Part shown: piece after piece, positions 8,621 through 17,661 of the stretch
Numbering within the stretch: position 1 is the stretch's first letter
How the letters are laid out: every line of letters begins with the position of its first letter
Assembly: GCA_003353945.1 (NCBI GenBank)
Contig: PIVM01000016.1
Span: forward strand, 1 to 64,000
Length of the DNA stretch: 64,000 nt
Source: Gammaproteobacteria bacterium
GTDB taxonomy: Bacteria; Pseudomonadota; Gammaproteobacteria; Pseudomonadales; PIVM01
Direction: 5' to 3'
Made by a program: the position numbers and the translations under genes
Notes under the pieces: model-generated
Seen by the model: only the letters and a program-made list of their open reading frames with translations
Database searches by the model: none
Told to the model about the DNA's origin: nothing

Positions 8621-8639
8621 AATATATTTTGGAACATGC

Positions 8640-8715
8640 TGGAGTATAATGGACAGTAATAGACCATGTATATAGCCGTAAGCCCCATTTTATGGGCTTA
8701 GTGGACTACAATGGA
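8640..8715. repeat. Direct repeat and hairpin between integrase and tRNA
   Basis: TGGAGTATAATGGA (8640-8653) and TGGACTACAATGGA (8702-8715) match at 12 of 14 positions. Between them, 8679-8700 forms a hairpin (TAAGCCC pairing with GGGCTTA) about 34 bases past the tRNA 3' end. These may be integrase-binding sites; the hairpin could also serve as the tRNA terminator. Confidence 0.45.
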
Positions 8716-8733
8716 TTTTGCTGGATCAGTGAT

Positions 8734-8810
8734 TGGTCGGGCATGCAAGATTTGAACTTGCGACCCCCTCGTCCCGAACGAGGTGCGCTACCAGACTGCG
8801 CTAATGCCCG
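8734..8810 (-). tRNA. tRNA-Pro (anticodon CGG)
   Basis: The minus strand gives a 77-base cloverleaf starting CGGGCAT and ending ATGCCCG-ACCA, so CCA is encoded. The anticodon stem CCTCG/CGAGG encloses the loop TTCGGGA, anticodon CGG, reading proline CCG. The T-arm contains GTTCAAATC. A TATAGT -10 candidate lies at 8874-8879 upstream. The gene is intact and is the likely insertion site of the island on its 3' side. Confidence 0.95.
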
Positions 8811-8951
8811 AATAGAAGAAATGCTCGCCTTTTCTCGAGTTTGATAGATAACAACCGACCGACGAGGCGGCTAACTATACCAGATCAGCTTTTCTGATAA
8901 AAGTGTCAGCTCAGGCTCAACAGAGCATCCGATAAAAACGGTTGCTCAGCG

Positions 8952-10730
8952 CTAAAACAAGGCTTCATCCATTGTCATCAAGGGCTCACTACCCGCTCGA
9001 ATCGATGCAACCAAGGCGTGTTGCTGCGGTAGCAACTTTTCATTAAAAAATCGCCCGGTCAGTAATTTGGATTGATAAAAGGCATCCTCACTCTGCTTCT
9101 GCAATGCCGGCACTGCCATCCTGGCCCACATATAGCAATAGGCGGTGTATCCAAACAGATGCAAATAGTCGACTGAAGCGGCACCGATTTCGTTGGGATT
9201 CTCTGATGCGCTGTTGACAACCCACTGTGTTGTCTCTTTAAGCAAGTCGCTGCTGTTTTCCAAAGCAGAGGTAAATTCCTCCATCCCAGGCTGTTGTTTC
9301 TGTTCGTCAATAAAATCACCGAGTTCCTGTAAAAACAGAGTGACGAATTTGCCTTGATTAGCAACTACTTTACGCCCCATTAGATCCAGCGCTTGTATGC
9401 CGTTGGTGCCCTCATAAATCTGGCTGATGCGCACATCACGCACCAATTGCTCCATACCCCATTCCCTGATGTAACCATGGCCACCAAAAACCTGTTGGCC
9501 CAACACACAACTGTCCAGACCTTTATCTGTCATAAAAGCCTTAGCGATCGGTGTTAACAGCGCCACCATATCAGCACCATGACGCTTTTGTTCGTCATCG
9601 CCAAACTTAGCATAATCCAGCTGCATACCCACATAGGCGCCAAATGCGCGTCCAGCCTCAGTAAAGGCTTTTTGGGTCAGTAACATTCTTCTCACATCGG
9701 GTTGCGCAATAATCGGATCGGCTTCCTTATCCGCATTGAGTGGCCCAGTGGGCGCTCGGCTTTGCAGGCGTTCTCTGGCATATTGCCTGGCGCCTTGGTA
9801 TGACGTCTCACTGCAACCTAAGCCTTGGATGCCTACCGATAAGCGCTCATAGTTCATCATCGTGAACATGCCATTTAGACCACGATTGATTTCTCCTACC
9901 AGATAACCCGTCGCATTCTCAAAGTTCATCACACAAGTTGACGACGCATGAATTCCCATTTTGTGCTCAATTGAGCCGCACTGCACACCATTACGAGCGC
10001 CCAGACTGCCGTCAGCTTCTACTGAAAACTTGGGAACCAAAAACAGGGATATCCCTTTAGGGCCTGTTGGTGCATCGGGTAACTTTGCCAGCACCAGGTG
10101 GATAATATTGTCGGATAGGTCGTGCTCACCTGCTGTGATAAATATTTTCGTGCCACTGATTGAATAGCTGCCATCCTCATTGCCTACCGCTTTGGTGCGA
10201 ATGATGCCCAAATCAGTGCCAGAATGCGCTTCGGTCAAGCACATTGCCCCCGTCCATTCACCACTGTACATTTTGGGAAGATAGCTCTGCTTTAGCTCTT
10301 CAATTGCGTGGGCATCAATTGCCAGTGCCGCGCCGGAGGTTAAGGAGGCATAGAGGCAGAATGCATTATTTGCTGACTGCAGCATTTCTTCAAAAAGAAC
10401 GGTGAGCATTTTGGGCATGCCCTGACCGCCGTATTCGGGATTGCCACCTAAACCAATCCAGGCACTTTCGGCAAAGGTTGCAAAGGCTTCTTTATAACCT
10501 GCAGGAGTGGTGACTTCACCATCGTTCCAGCTAACGCCTTCTTCATCACCAGAACGACTTAAAGGGGCGATTAAATTGACGGTGATCTTTGCCGCTTCAT
10601 CCAAAATGGCATCGGCGAGTTCGGTAGTCACTTCCTGTGTGCCCGGCATAGAAGCCCAGACAGCTCCTGCTTCAAACACTTCATGTAATACAAATTGCAT
10701 ATCCCTCACGGGCGCTTGATATTCAGGCAT
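8952..10730 (-). CDS. Acyl-CoA dehydrogenase (FadE-like), second of a tandem pair
   Basis: From the ATG at 10730 (AGAGG upstream) the protein has 592 residues, longer than the roughly 380-residue classic dehydrogenases. The long form carries an extra C-terminal domain. It shows the FAD-binding TEAHSGTDLG and GTKIFITAGEHD blocks and the C-terminal QVFGGHGYIRE block. It should oxidise acyl-CoA to enoyl-CoA in beta-oxidation. It is a paralog of the next upstream gene, 83 bases away on the same strand. A similar pair lies near bio genes in Pseudomonas (recalled). Confidence 0.9.
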   Translation of the reverse strand: MPEYQAPVRDMQFVLHEVFEAGAVWASMPGTQEVTTELADAILDEAAKITVNLIAPLSRSGDEEGVSWNDGEVTTPAGYKEAFATFAESAWIGLGGNPEYGGQGMPKMLTVLFEEMLQSANNAFCLYASLTSGAALAIDAHAIEELKQSYLPKMYSGEWTGAMCLTEAHSGTDLGIIRTKAVGNEDGSYSISGTKIFITAGEHDLSDNIIHLVLAKLPDAPTGPKGISLFLVPKFSVEADGSLGARNGVQCGSIEHKMGIHASSTCVMNFENATGYLVGEINRGLNGMFTMMNYERLSVGIQGLGCSETSYQGARQYARERLQSRAPTGPLNADKEADPIIAQPDVRRMLLTQKAFTEAGRAFGAYVGMQLDYAKFGDDEQKRHGADMVALLTPIAKAFMTDKGLDSCVLGQQVFGGHGYIREWGMEQLVRDVRISQIYEGTNGIQALDLMGRKVVANQGKFVTLFLQELGDFIDEQKQQPGMEEFTSALENSSDLLKETTQWVVNSASENPNEIGAASVDYLHLFGYTAYCYMWARMAVPALQKQSEDAFYQSKLLTGRFFNEKLLPQQHALVASIRAGSEPLMTMDEALF

Positions 10731-10813
10731 AACAACCTCTGTAATTAGATGTACCGAACCGCTTCGGTTCAATAGTATAGGGGCAGTTCAGTACAAAGAT
10801 AATGACAAAGAAG

Positions 10814-12610
10814 TTAAAAAATGAAATTGTCTTCGTCGATAGCCATAACCGCTTCAGCACCCGCTTTAGCTGAGGCAAAATGAGAGAGTGTGCGCGGTAA
10901 AATCCGCTGAAAATAAAAACGGGCTGTCTGCACTTTCGACCGATAATACGCCTCTTCTTCGGTGCCGCCATCCAATTTATCCAGCGCCACTTTAGCTGAT
11001 TGAGCCCACATATAGGCCAACACCAGATAACCGCCATACATCAGATAATCCACTGCCGCTGCGCCCGCCTCATCTGGATTTTCCATCGCTTTTTCACCAA
11101 TCGCCATCGTCAGATCACCCCATTCCTTATTACATTTCTGCAGAGGCTCTATAAATTCCTTCATTGCGTCTTCTTTGTGGTGATCCTGACAATAATGGTA
11201 GACCTGCTTGGTAAATCCTTTTAATAATTTGCCCCCACTGCCCAAGACCTTGCGCCCAATCAAGTCCAGCGCCTGAATACCGGTTGTACCTTCATAGACA
11301 GTTGCTATTCTGCCGTCACGAACGATCTGCTCCATACCGTGTTCGCGAATATACCCATGTCCACCCAGTACCTGTACCCCCAGGTTTGCGACTTCAAAAC
11401 CCGTTTCAGTACAAAACGCTTTGGCGATCGGCGTCAACAGGGCAAGCAAATTATCAGCATCCTGATATTCTTGCTCATTACCGTATGCTGCTTTATCTAC
11501 TAGCAAAGCAATCCAATAAAGAAAAGCTCGCTGTCCTTCAGTGATCGCTTTTTGCGTCATCAACATACGACGAACATCGGGATGAACAATAATCGGATCA
11601 GCCGGCCCATCCGGATTCTTCGGCCCAGTCAATGCGCGCATCTGCAATCGCTCGCGTGCGTAGGCAACCGCGCCCTGATAGGCGCCTTCAGACATACATA
11701 ATCCTTGTATTGCCGTACCAAGACGTGCAGCGTTCATCATGGTAAACATCTGGGTCAAGCCAGTATTGGCCTCACCTACCATAAAGCCGGTGGCATCATC
11801 AAAGTTCAATACACAGGTAGCAGATCCTTTAATGCCCATTTTGTGCTCAATCGAACCACAGCTCACACTATTGCGTTCACCGACATTGCCTTCGTGATCA
11901 GGCATGAATTTTGGCACGATAAATAACGAGATTCCCTTAGTGCCTGCCGGTGCATCCGGCAATCGGGCCAATACCATATGCAGAATATTTTCCGCCATAT
12001 CGTGCTCGCCGGCGCTGATAAAGATTTTTGTGCCACTGATATTGTACGAGCCGTCAGCTCTGGGCTCCGCTTTCGAACGCAGCAGCCCGAGATCTGAACC
12101 GCTATGGGCTTCCGTCAAGCACATGGTGCCAGTCCAGGTACCTTCAACCAGCTTATTGAGATAGATATCTTTCTGTTCATCACTACCATGGGCTTCAATA
12201 CACCGTACCGCGCCAATGCTTAAACCAGGGTACATTCCCCATGACCAGTTAGCCGTACCCACTAACTCGCTGATAACAACCCCCAATGATCCTGGCAGCC
12301 CCTGCCCTCCATACTCTACCGAGGCACTCAATCCGGGCCACGCGCCTTCAACATATTGCTGATAAGCTTCCTTGAAACCTGGCGGCGTTATCACTTCACC
12401 TTGCTGCCATTGGCAACCCTGTTCGTCACCTTCTCGATTTAAGGGTGCCAGTACATTTTCAGCAAATTTGGCAGCCTCGTTAAGAATAGCGTCCAACAGA
12501 TCATCGCCCAACGCCTCTTCACTGGGCAGTTTTTCATAATGATCACCACTGTGTAGCAGCTCCTTCAGTACAAACTGCACATCACGCATAGGGGTTGTGT
12601 ATTCAGGCAT
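10814..12610 (-). CDS. Acyl-CoA dehydrogenase (FadE-like), first of a tandem pair
   Basis: The protein has 598 residues starting MPEYTTPMRDVQF, close to the MPEYQAPVRDMQF start of its neighbour, so the two arose by duplication. TEAHSGSDLG, GTKIFISAGEHD and QVLGGHGYIRE mark the flavin and substrate sites, and an extra C-terminal domain follows the catalytic core. A GGAGAG ribosome site precedes the ATG. It is the first gene of a two-gene fatty-acid oxidation unit. The acyl chain length used cannot be read from sequence. Confidence 0.9.
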   Translation of the reverse strand: MPEYTTPMRDVQFVLKELLHSGDHYEKLPSEEALGDDLLDAILNEAAKFAENVLAPLNREGDEQGCQWQQGEVITPPGFKEAYQQYVEGAWPGLSASVEYGGQGLPGSLGVVISELVGTANWSWGMYPGLSIGAVRCIEAHGSDEQKDIYLNKLVEGTWTGTMCLTEAHSGSDLGLLRSKAEPRADGSYNISGTKIFISAGEHDMAENILHMVLARLPDAPAGTKGISLFIVPKFMPDHEGNVGERNSVSCGSIEHKMGIKGSATCVLNFDDATGFMVGEANTGLTQMFTMMNAARLGTAIQGLCMSEGAYQGAVAYARERLQMRALTGPKNPDGPADPIIVHPDVRRMLMTQKAITEGQRAFLYWIALLVDKAAYGNEQEYQDADNLLALLTPIAKAFCTETGFEVANLGVQVLGGHGYIREHGMEQIVRDGRIATVYEGTTGIQALDLIGRKVLGSGGKLLKGFTKQVYHYCQDHHKEDAMKEFIEPLQKCNKEWGDLTMAIGEKAMENPDEAGAAAVDYLMYGGYLVLAYMWAQSAKVALDKLDGGTEEEAYYRSKVQTARFYFQRILPRTLSHFASAKAGAEAVMAIDEDNFIF

Positions 12611-12719
12611 CGCGTATCACTCTCCAAATCATGAATTTGTCTCTTACTTTGTCGGTCGCTAATCAATAAGTATTGTTAATTTTATCAAATTGACCAGTCA
12701 CACAAAGTTCAATAAACCA

Positions 12720-12749
12720 GCCTAACTGGCACGATAGTGCTAGTTAGGC
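12720..12749 (-). terminator. Hairpin between the SprA-related gene and acyl-CoA dehydrogenase operon
   Basis: A 13-base arm at 12720-12732 (GCCTAACTGGCAC) pairs at 12 of 13 positions with 12737-12749 around a GATA loop. It lies 20 bases downstream of the SprA-related stop. No good U-tract follows on the minus strand, so termination may be weak. Confidence 0.45.
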
Positions 12750-12768
12750 CAAAAAAATTTCGCTCTTT

Positions 12769-13689
12769 CTAGATAAGCTGATCCAACACACCTCCCACTG
12801 TTGGCGTGTCATCTGTCGCACTGATATCCAACAATCGTCGATTAACGTCGGAATTCCTCTGACCACTTTCACTCAATTGCTCATCGCTGCGAAGCTCTTC
12901 CTGCTCTTTTGCCTCCTCTCCCTCATTTAAAGCTTCTTCTGAATTTTTTGCTTCTTCAGCTTGCTGTGCAGACGCTTCTCTTTCAGTCTCTCGTTCTTCC
13001 ACCCCTTGCTGCAGCAATTCCGCCCGAGCCTCAAGCGCCAACTGCGCCGCGCTCGCCGCAATCTGCCGATCTGCTGGAGATGGATCAGCCGGCGCCAATG
13101 CTGCTTGTTGTACCTGTTGGGCCTTACGAATGGTCGCTTCTGGATCGCCTGATACTGCACCAACGCTGATAGACACCTCACCACCAATGGCATAACTCAC
13201 GCCATCTGGGCCGCGCTTAAAGGTATAACTTGCAGGTCCTGCAATTTGACCACCCACTGACGCATGGGCCCGCTCATGACTGCGCACTTCTCTGTCACGT
13301 GCCGCCAGACTCTCCACCACCTTCTGTTCTTCTTCTGTCAATACCTGAAGACCGGGTTTGTTAGCGCTGCCTTGTTCGTTGTCGGCCGATTTTGCTTTCT
13401 TTTCACCCGAACCACTGGCAGAGTACACTTCCTCATTAAAATCTGATTTTGACTCTAAACCGACACTTTCAGCGGCACTGGAATCAGTTTTCAGGGTTTG
13501 CTGAAATTCTACATTTGCCGTGTTATCACTCGGATCCTTGCGATTCAAGGTACCAGCTGATGCTGCCGATTCCTCTACCGGTGGTAATGGTTGTCCTTTA
13601 GATTCCAGACTTTCTTCACCCACAGTCTGCCTCCCCAATGGTGCAAAGGGAGCTACTGAGTTAGCGAAAGAATTGTTCTGTACAATCAT
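12769..13689 (-). CDS. SprA-related putative metalloprotease
   Basis: The protein has 306 residues. The central region (about 125-230) holds ARDREVRSHERAHASVGG, where HERAH is an HExxH zinc motif, followed by GPASYTF and PDGVSYAIGGEV. This is the SprA-related (CatSHP-like) family. The first 110 residues are low-complexity, and the C-terminal 80 are rich in Glu/Ala/Gln and probably coiled coil. No signal peptide is evident. Its substrate is unknown. It lies just downstream of the mini rod-like gene, with a 60-base gap, on the same strand. Confidence 0.75.
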   Translation of the reverse strand: MIVQNNSFANSVAPFAPLGRQTVGEESLESKGQPLPPVEESAASAGTLNRKDPSDNTANVEFQQTLKTDSSAAESVGLESKSDFNEEVYSASGSGEKKAKSADNEQGSANKPGLQVLTEEEQKVVESLAARDREVRSHERAHASVGGQIAGPASYTFKRGPDGVSYAIGGEVSISVGAVSGDPEATIRKAQQVQQAALAPADPSPADRQIAASAAQLALEARAELLQQGVEERETEREASAQQAEEAKNSEEALNEGEEAKEQEELRSDEQLSESGQRNSDVNRRLLDISATDDTPTVGGVLDQLI

Positions 13690-13749
13690 AATATGCAGGT
13701 TACCTTGTCCTCTCCCAATTAGGGAATAAGGGTACGATGAGCGTCATTT

Positions 13750-14004
13750 CTATACTAGTGTATCGATGATTGCCCCCATCATCTTGTCTGCTGTTTTGAC
13801 GACTTCAGCTGATGCTTTAACTTGTATTTCACTGGTTTTAAGTTCCACCGCAGCCTGAGTTAAATCGCCCAGTGCGTCTTTTTCGGTTCCAGCTTCAGGT
13901 TTCATACCCACTTTCACAATATCCTCAGCGGCCTTTTGCGCATTTTGAAGACCAGACTGAATACCACTGACACCAATACTTAACACAGACCCTACATCGC
14001 TCAT
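13750..14004 (-). CDS. Small flagellar-rod-like protein lacking a central domain
   Basis: From the ATG at 14004 (GGTGATGG upstream) the protein has 84 residues. The N-terminal helix (VLSIGVSGIQSGLQNAQ) resembles the N-terminus of flagellar rod/hook proteins. The C-terminal helix (DLTQAAVELKTSEIQV then VVKTADKMMG) resembles their C-terminus. The globular middle domain is absent. A GTG at 14064 would add 20 residues but has less support. No flagellar genes are nearby, so a flagellar role is doubtful. It may act with the adjacent SprA-related protein. Confidence 0.55.
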   Translation of the reverse strand: MSDVGSVLSIGVSGIQSGLQNAQKAAEDIVKVGMKPEAGTEKDALGDLTQAAVELKTSEIQVKASAEVVKTADKMMGAIIDTLV

Positions 14005-14177
14005 ACCATCACCAAAACAACTGTTTACGGAATTAATTTTTAGCCGCGCATTTTTGTTAGACACAGCGAAATTCTAATGACACTTATCCTTAATTAAAGC
14101 AAACATAAGCAATACAGGCCAGTTTTTGACCTATAATTCCAATGGTTTAGCTAGAATAATTCATCCTAAAAGAAGAC

Positions 14178-14873
14178 TCATTGGCATATTTTGCTTATAT
14201 TTAGGTAATTTGCGACAAGTTCCATGCTAGGTGTAGGTAAATAGGGAATCTCACCCATACAAGGTGCCGGCAATAACTGCTTGAGTGTACTGAGATTTTC
14301 CTGATAACCAGGCATATCAGGTTCTAATTGGTTAGCCACCCAGGCACTCAATTGCAAACCATCGCGACGGATCGCTTCAACCGTCAATTGGGCATGATTA
14401 AGGCATCCGAGCCGCATGCCGACTACCAGTATCACTGGCAGATTGAGTTCTTTTGGCAAACCCGACAACTGTTCTACATTATTCAATGGCACTCGCCAAC
14501 CGCCAGCGCCTTCGATTAGCACAAAATCTGCGCCAGACATCATCACACCACGACAAAAACCGGCTAATCGCGACACGGTGATGCGCTTTCCCGACTGTTG
14601 GGCTGCGATATGCGGCGCGATGGCTGGTGCCAGGGCGACAGGATTGAGCTGTTCATATTGCAATGGAACCGAACATTGCTCAAGCAGCTCAACCGCATCG
14701 TTATTACGTAATCCATGCTCGGTTTGTTCACATCCAGCCGCTACCGGCTTCACCGCCGCCGTTTTTTTCCCTTGGTTACGCGCCAAGTGAAGTAGGGCTG
14801 TCGCCACACTGGTTTTACCCACTCCAGTATCAGTCCCGGTTACAAAAAAACATTCTGTCTTTGTACGACTCAT
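14178..14873 (-). CDS. bioD: Dethiobiotin synthetase BioD
   Basis: The protein has 231 residues. The P-loop GTDTGVGK is at 13-20, with the family Lys in KPVAAGCE and the EGAGGW block. The enzyme closes the ureido ring of dethiobiotin from DAPA, CO2 and ATP in the cytoplasm. Its ATG overlaps the stop of the BioH-BioC gene by four bases. It is the last gene of the bioB-F-HC-D unit. Confidence 0.95.
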   Translation of the reverse strand: MSRTKTECFFVTGTDTGVGKTSVATALLHLARNQGKKTAAVKPVAAGCEQTEHGLRNNDAVELLEQCSVPLQYEQLNPVALAPAIAPHIAAQQSGKRITVSRLAGFCRGVMMSGADFVLIEGAGGWRVPLNNVEQLSGLPKELNLPVILVVGMRLGCLNHAQLTVEAIRRDGLQLSAWVANQLEPDMPGYQENLSTLKQLLPAPCMGEIPYLPTPSMELVANYLNISKICQ

Positions 14874-16492
14874 GGCATTTTTCTCAAAATGCAGTAGATA
14901 ACGGCATAGCTTGCCGGCAATTTTCCGTCGTCATTTCGAAACCGTTCATAGGCAGCTTTTAATTTCTGTATCCGTTGACGACCAGCCAATCCTCGCGGTC
15001 GCCCTTGATTAAGATTGCGCGCACCCAAACACCTTAGCTCAGCGGTTAAATCCTTTAATTCAGCATAAGACAAACTTATGGTTTTTTCTTCCAAGGACAT
15101 TAACTGTAGATTGCTCTCAGTGATATCTCCTTCCAGTTCTTGTGGACTAACAAAACGATTAACGTGCGTATATTCATCGACTTGCTGCCAAGCTGCGCGC
15201 AGCTCCCACAAACTCTCGGTCGTCAGTGTTGAAAAAACGACGTACCCCCCAGGCTTTAGTATGCGCGCCAACTCCTGGAACACCAATATTGGCTTTTCAC
15301 TCCACTGAAAAACCAGATTGCTAAATACGAGTGAAATGGAAGCTGTTTTAATTGGCAGTCCTTCAGCATCACCCACAGCCCAGCAAACACCCTTAGCTTT
15401 TAGGCGTGCCTGCTCAAGCATCCCTTGGGCTAAGTCAACGCCCGTCACGGTAGCCTCTGAATAGCGCTCCTTCAGCAATCGAGTGAAATATCCCGTACCA
15501 CAGCCCACATCGAGTATCTGTTGTGATTCAATGTGCGGCAAACCATTTATCTGCGGCATGCACTGTAATAATTCCTGCCCAACCTGCCGCTGCAACACTG
15601 CCGCCGAATCATAACTCGGCGCGGCACGGCTGAATGAGGCGGCAATCTGCTGCTTTTCAATGTGATTATCAACATCCACCAGCCATTGGTGCTGACGAAA
15701 AAAATGCAGTAAATGCTGTAGCGTTTTTTCCGGGTGCGACAAAAAAGGCAGGTGGGACGCTTGCTCTACGACCTGAACCGACACGGACGTTTCCATTCGC
15801 TGCTGAACGAAAAGCGGCACTATGGCATCGTTAGCGCCCAACACCCACAATACGGGCTGTGAAATCTGTGCCAAGGTTTCATGCATCTCCACTTGTGCCA
15901 GTAGTCCCAAACCTGCCATTAGCACATCTTCTTTTGCCATCTGGCGTTGGCGATCAAGTCGGCGCAGCTGCAACAGTAATGCGCGCTCATCCGGACAACC
16001 CTTGACTTGCAGGGACTGAAACCGCTTCAAGGTTAGCGGGCAATTGTCTCGAATTCCGGCTTCGAACGCATGGTACGTTGCCTTCGGCATGGCACAGGGC
16101 CAGGCCTCGCTAGCAACAAAACAGGGGTTACTGGCAATCCCCACCACAGCCAACACCCTATCGGGATAACGTGCAGCCAATCCCAGCGCTAATATGCCGC
16201 CCATGGACCAACCCAGATACACGGCTTGTTCCGGCATTACCGCTATAAGGCGATCGAGCAGATTCTCCAGTTGATAATCATCAAGCGCCTGCACATTGTC
16301 GCCATAGCCCGGCAGGTCTACTGTATAAACATGGCAATAGGCCTGCAATTGCTGAACAAATCCTCCCCAATAGCCACTGTGCACACCCCAACCATGCAGT
16401 AAAACCAATGTCGGCGCTGCATCAACCGGCCCCGTATATTGGCGAAGCTTCAAAGGTATAGGCATTTTAAATACACACACTGCATCGTCCAT
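14870..16492 (-). CDS. bioHC: Fused BioH carboxylesterase - BioC O-methyltransferase
   Basis: One 540-residue frame joins two biotin enzymes. Residues about 1-265 are BioH, an alpha/beta hydrolase with LLHGWG, the nucleophile elbow GWSMGG (Ser96), Asp222 in GANDAIVP and His247 in ASHLPF. Residues about 280-540 are BioC, starting IAASFSRAAPSYD, with the SAM motif ILDVGCGTG and SNLVFQW. BioC methylates malonyl-ACP to prime pimelate synthesis; BioH removes the methyl ester at the end. The ATG at 16492 overlaps the bioF stop as TGATG, so it was preferred over the TTG one codon earlier. I see no frameshift or internal stop. Confidence 0.95.
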   Translation of the reverse strand: MDDAVCVFKMPIPLKLRQYTGPVDAAPTLVLLHGWGVHSGYWGGFVQQLQAYCHVYTVDLPGYGDNVQALDDYQLENLLDRLIAVMPEQAVYLGWSMGGILALGLAARYPDRVLAVVGIASNPCFVASEAWPCAMPKATYHAFEAGIRDNCPLTLKRFQSLQVKGCPDERALLLQLRRLDRQRQMAKEDVLMAGLGLLAQVEMHETLAQISQPVLWVLGANDAIVPLFVQQRMETSVSVQVVEQASHLPFLSHPEKTLQHLLHFFRQHQWLVDVDNHIEKQQIAASFSRAAPSYDSAAVLQRQVGQELLQCMPQINGLPHIESQQILDVGCGTGYFTRLLKERYSEATVTGVDLAQGMLEQARLKAKGVCWAVGDAEGLPIKTASISLVFSNLVFQWSEKPILVFQELARILKPGGYVVFSTLTTESLWELRAAWQQVDEYTHVNRFVSPQELEGDITESNLQLMSLEEKTISLSYAELKDLTAELRCLGARNLNQGRPRGLAGRQRIQKLKAAYERFRNDDGKLPASYAVIYCILRKMP

Positions 16493-17649
16493 CAAATCAC
16501 CTCCGATAAAACCGATAGCAGATGATTGACTTGATCAGTGCTGTGAGCTGCACTCAGGGTAATACGCAGCCGAGCAGTCCCCTTGGGCACGGTGGGTGGG
16601 CGGATCGCGCTGATTAATATTCCCTTTTCAAACAATGACTCACTGGCCTGCAATGCCTTGGCCGGATCACCGATCAACAAAGGTTGTATCGGCGTCTGTG
16701 AGTCCATCAAGGTCAGACCCAATTGCTGCGCACCACGGCGAAACTGCGCAATAAGCTGTCTCAAATGTTCACGACGCCAGCTTTCAGTTCGTATCACTTC
16801 AAGACTGGCTCGGGCCGCTGCGGCCACCGCCGGTGGTAACGCCGTGGTGTAAATATAGGTTCGCGCCTCTTGAATCAAGGTTTCTATGAGGGCTTCGCTG
16901 CCCGCCACAAAAGCGCCAAACGTGCCTGCAGCCTTGCCTAAGGTACACATCAAAACAGGCAATTGTTGCTGGGAAAGGCCAAAGTGTTCACTGACACCGG
17001 CCCCTGTCTCTCCGAGCACAGCAAAACCATGGGCGTCATCGACCATCAACCACGCCTCATGGTCAGCAGCCATTTGCGCCAACTCAACAAGCGGCGCAAA
17101 GTCACCGTCCATACTGAAGACACCGTCGACCAGAATCAGTCGTCGATGGGCCTCGGTCTTATTCAATCTTCTTTTCAGGTCAGCCAGATCATTGTGTGCA
17201 AAGCGCTGAAATTGTGCGCCGCTAGATAATCCTGCGTCCAGTAAAGAGGCATGATTGAGCCTATCCTCAAACACCGCATCTCTGCGCCCCATAAGCGCAT
17301 TGACACAACCAATATTGGCCATATAGCCGGTAGAAAACAGTAAGGCTCGCTCACGCCCGGTGAAGACGGCCAGTTCCTCTTCCAATAAATGGTGTTCTGC
17401 ACTGTGTCCACAGACCAGATGAGACGCTCCACTGCCCACACCATAACGGTCAGCCGCTCGCTTAAAAGCGTCGACTATAAGGGGGTGATTCGCCAAGCCC
17501 AGATAATCATTGCTGCAAAAATTCAGTTTGTTATCACCAGCAACACCTAACTCCACCCCTTGTGCAGAGGTAGTGACTTTACGACATCGATAAAGGTGCT
17601 GCGCCTGTCTTTCCGCGAGGGCTGAGGCGAGCTTGGCCTGCATATTCAT
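16492..17649 (-). CDS. bioF: 8-amino-7-oxononanoate synthase BioF
   Basis: The protein has 385 residues from the ATG at 17649; a TTG one codon earlier is less likely. It is a PLP enzyme of the alpha-oxoamine synthase family, with [20 protein letters not shown] and the PLP lysine in [13 protein letters not shown]. It condenses pimeloyl-ACP with L-alanine to give KAPA. It starts 12 bases after bioB and ends overlapping the bioHC start. Confidence 0.95.
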   Translation of the reverse strand: MNMQAKLASALAERQAQHLYRCRKVTTSAQGVELGVAGDNKLNFCSNDYLGLANHPLIVDAFKRAADRYGVGSGASHLVCGHSAEHHLLEEELAVFTGRERALLFSTGYMANIGCVNALMGRRDAVFEDRLNHASLLDAGLSSGAQFQRFAHNDLADLKRRLNKTEAHRRLILVDGVFSMDGDFAPLVELAQMAADHEAWLMVDDAHGFAVLGETGAGVSEHFGLSQQQLPVLMCTLGKAAGTFGAFVAGSEALIETLIQEARTYIYTTALPPAVAAAARASLEVIRTESWRREHLRQLIAQFRRGAQQLGLTLMDSQTPIQPLLIGDPAKALQASESLFEKGILISAIRPPTVPKGTARLRITLSAAHSTDQVNHLLSVLSEVI

Positions 17650-17661
17650 CAAAGTAAATAC

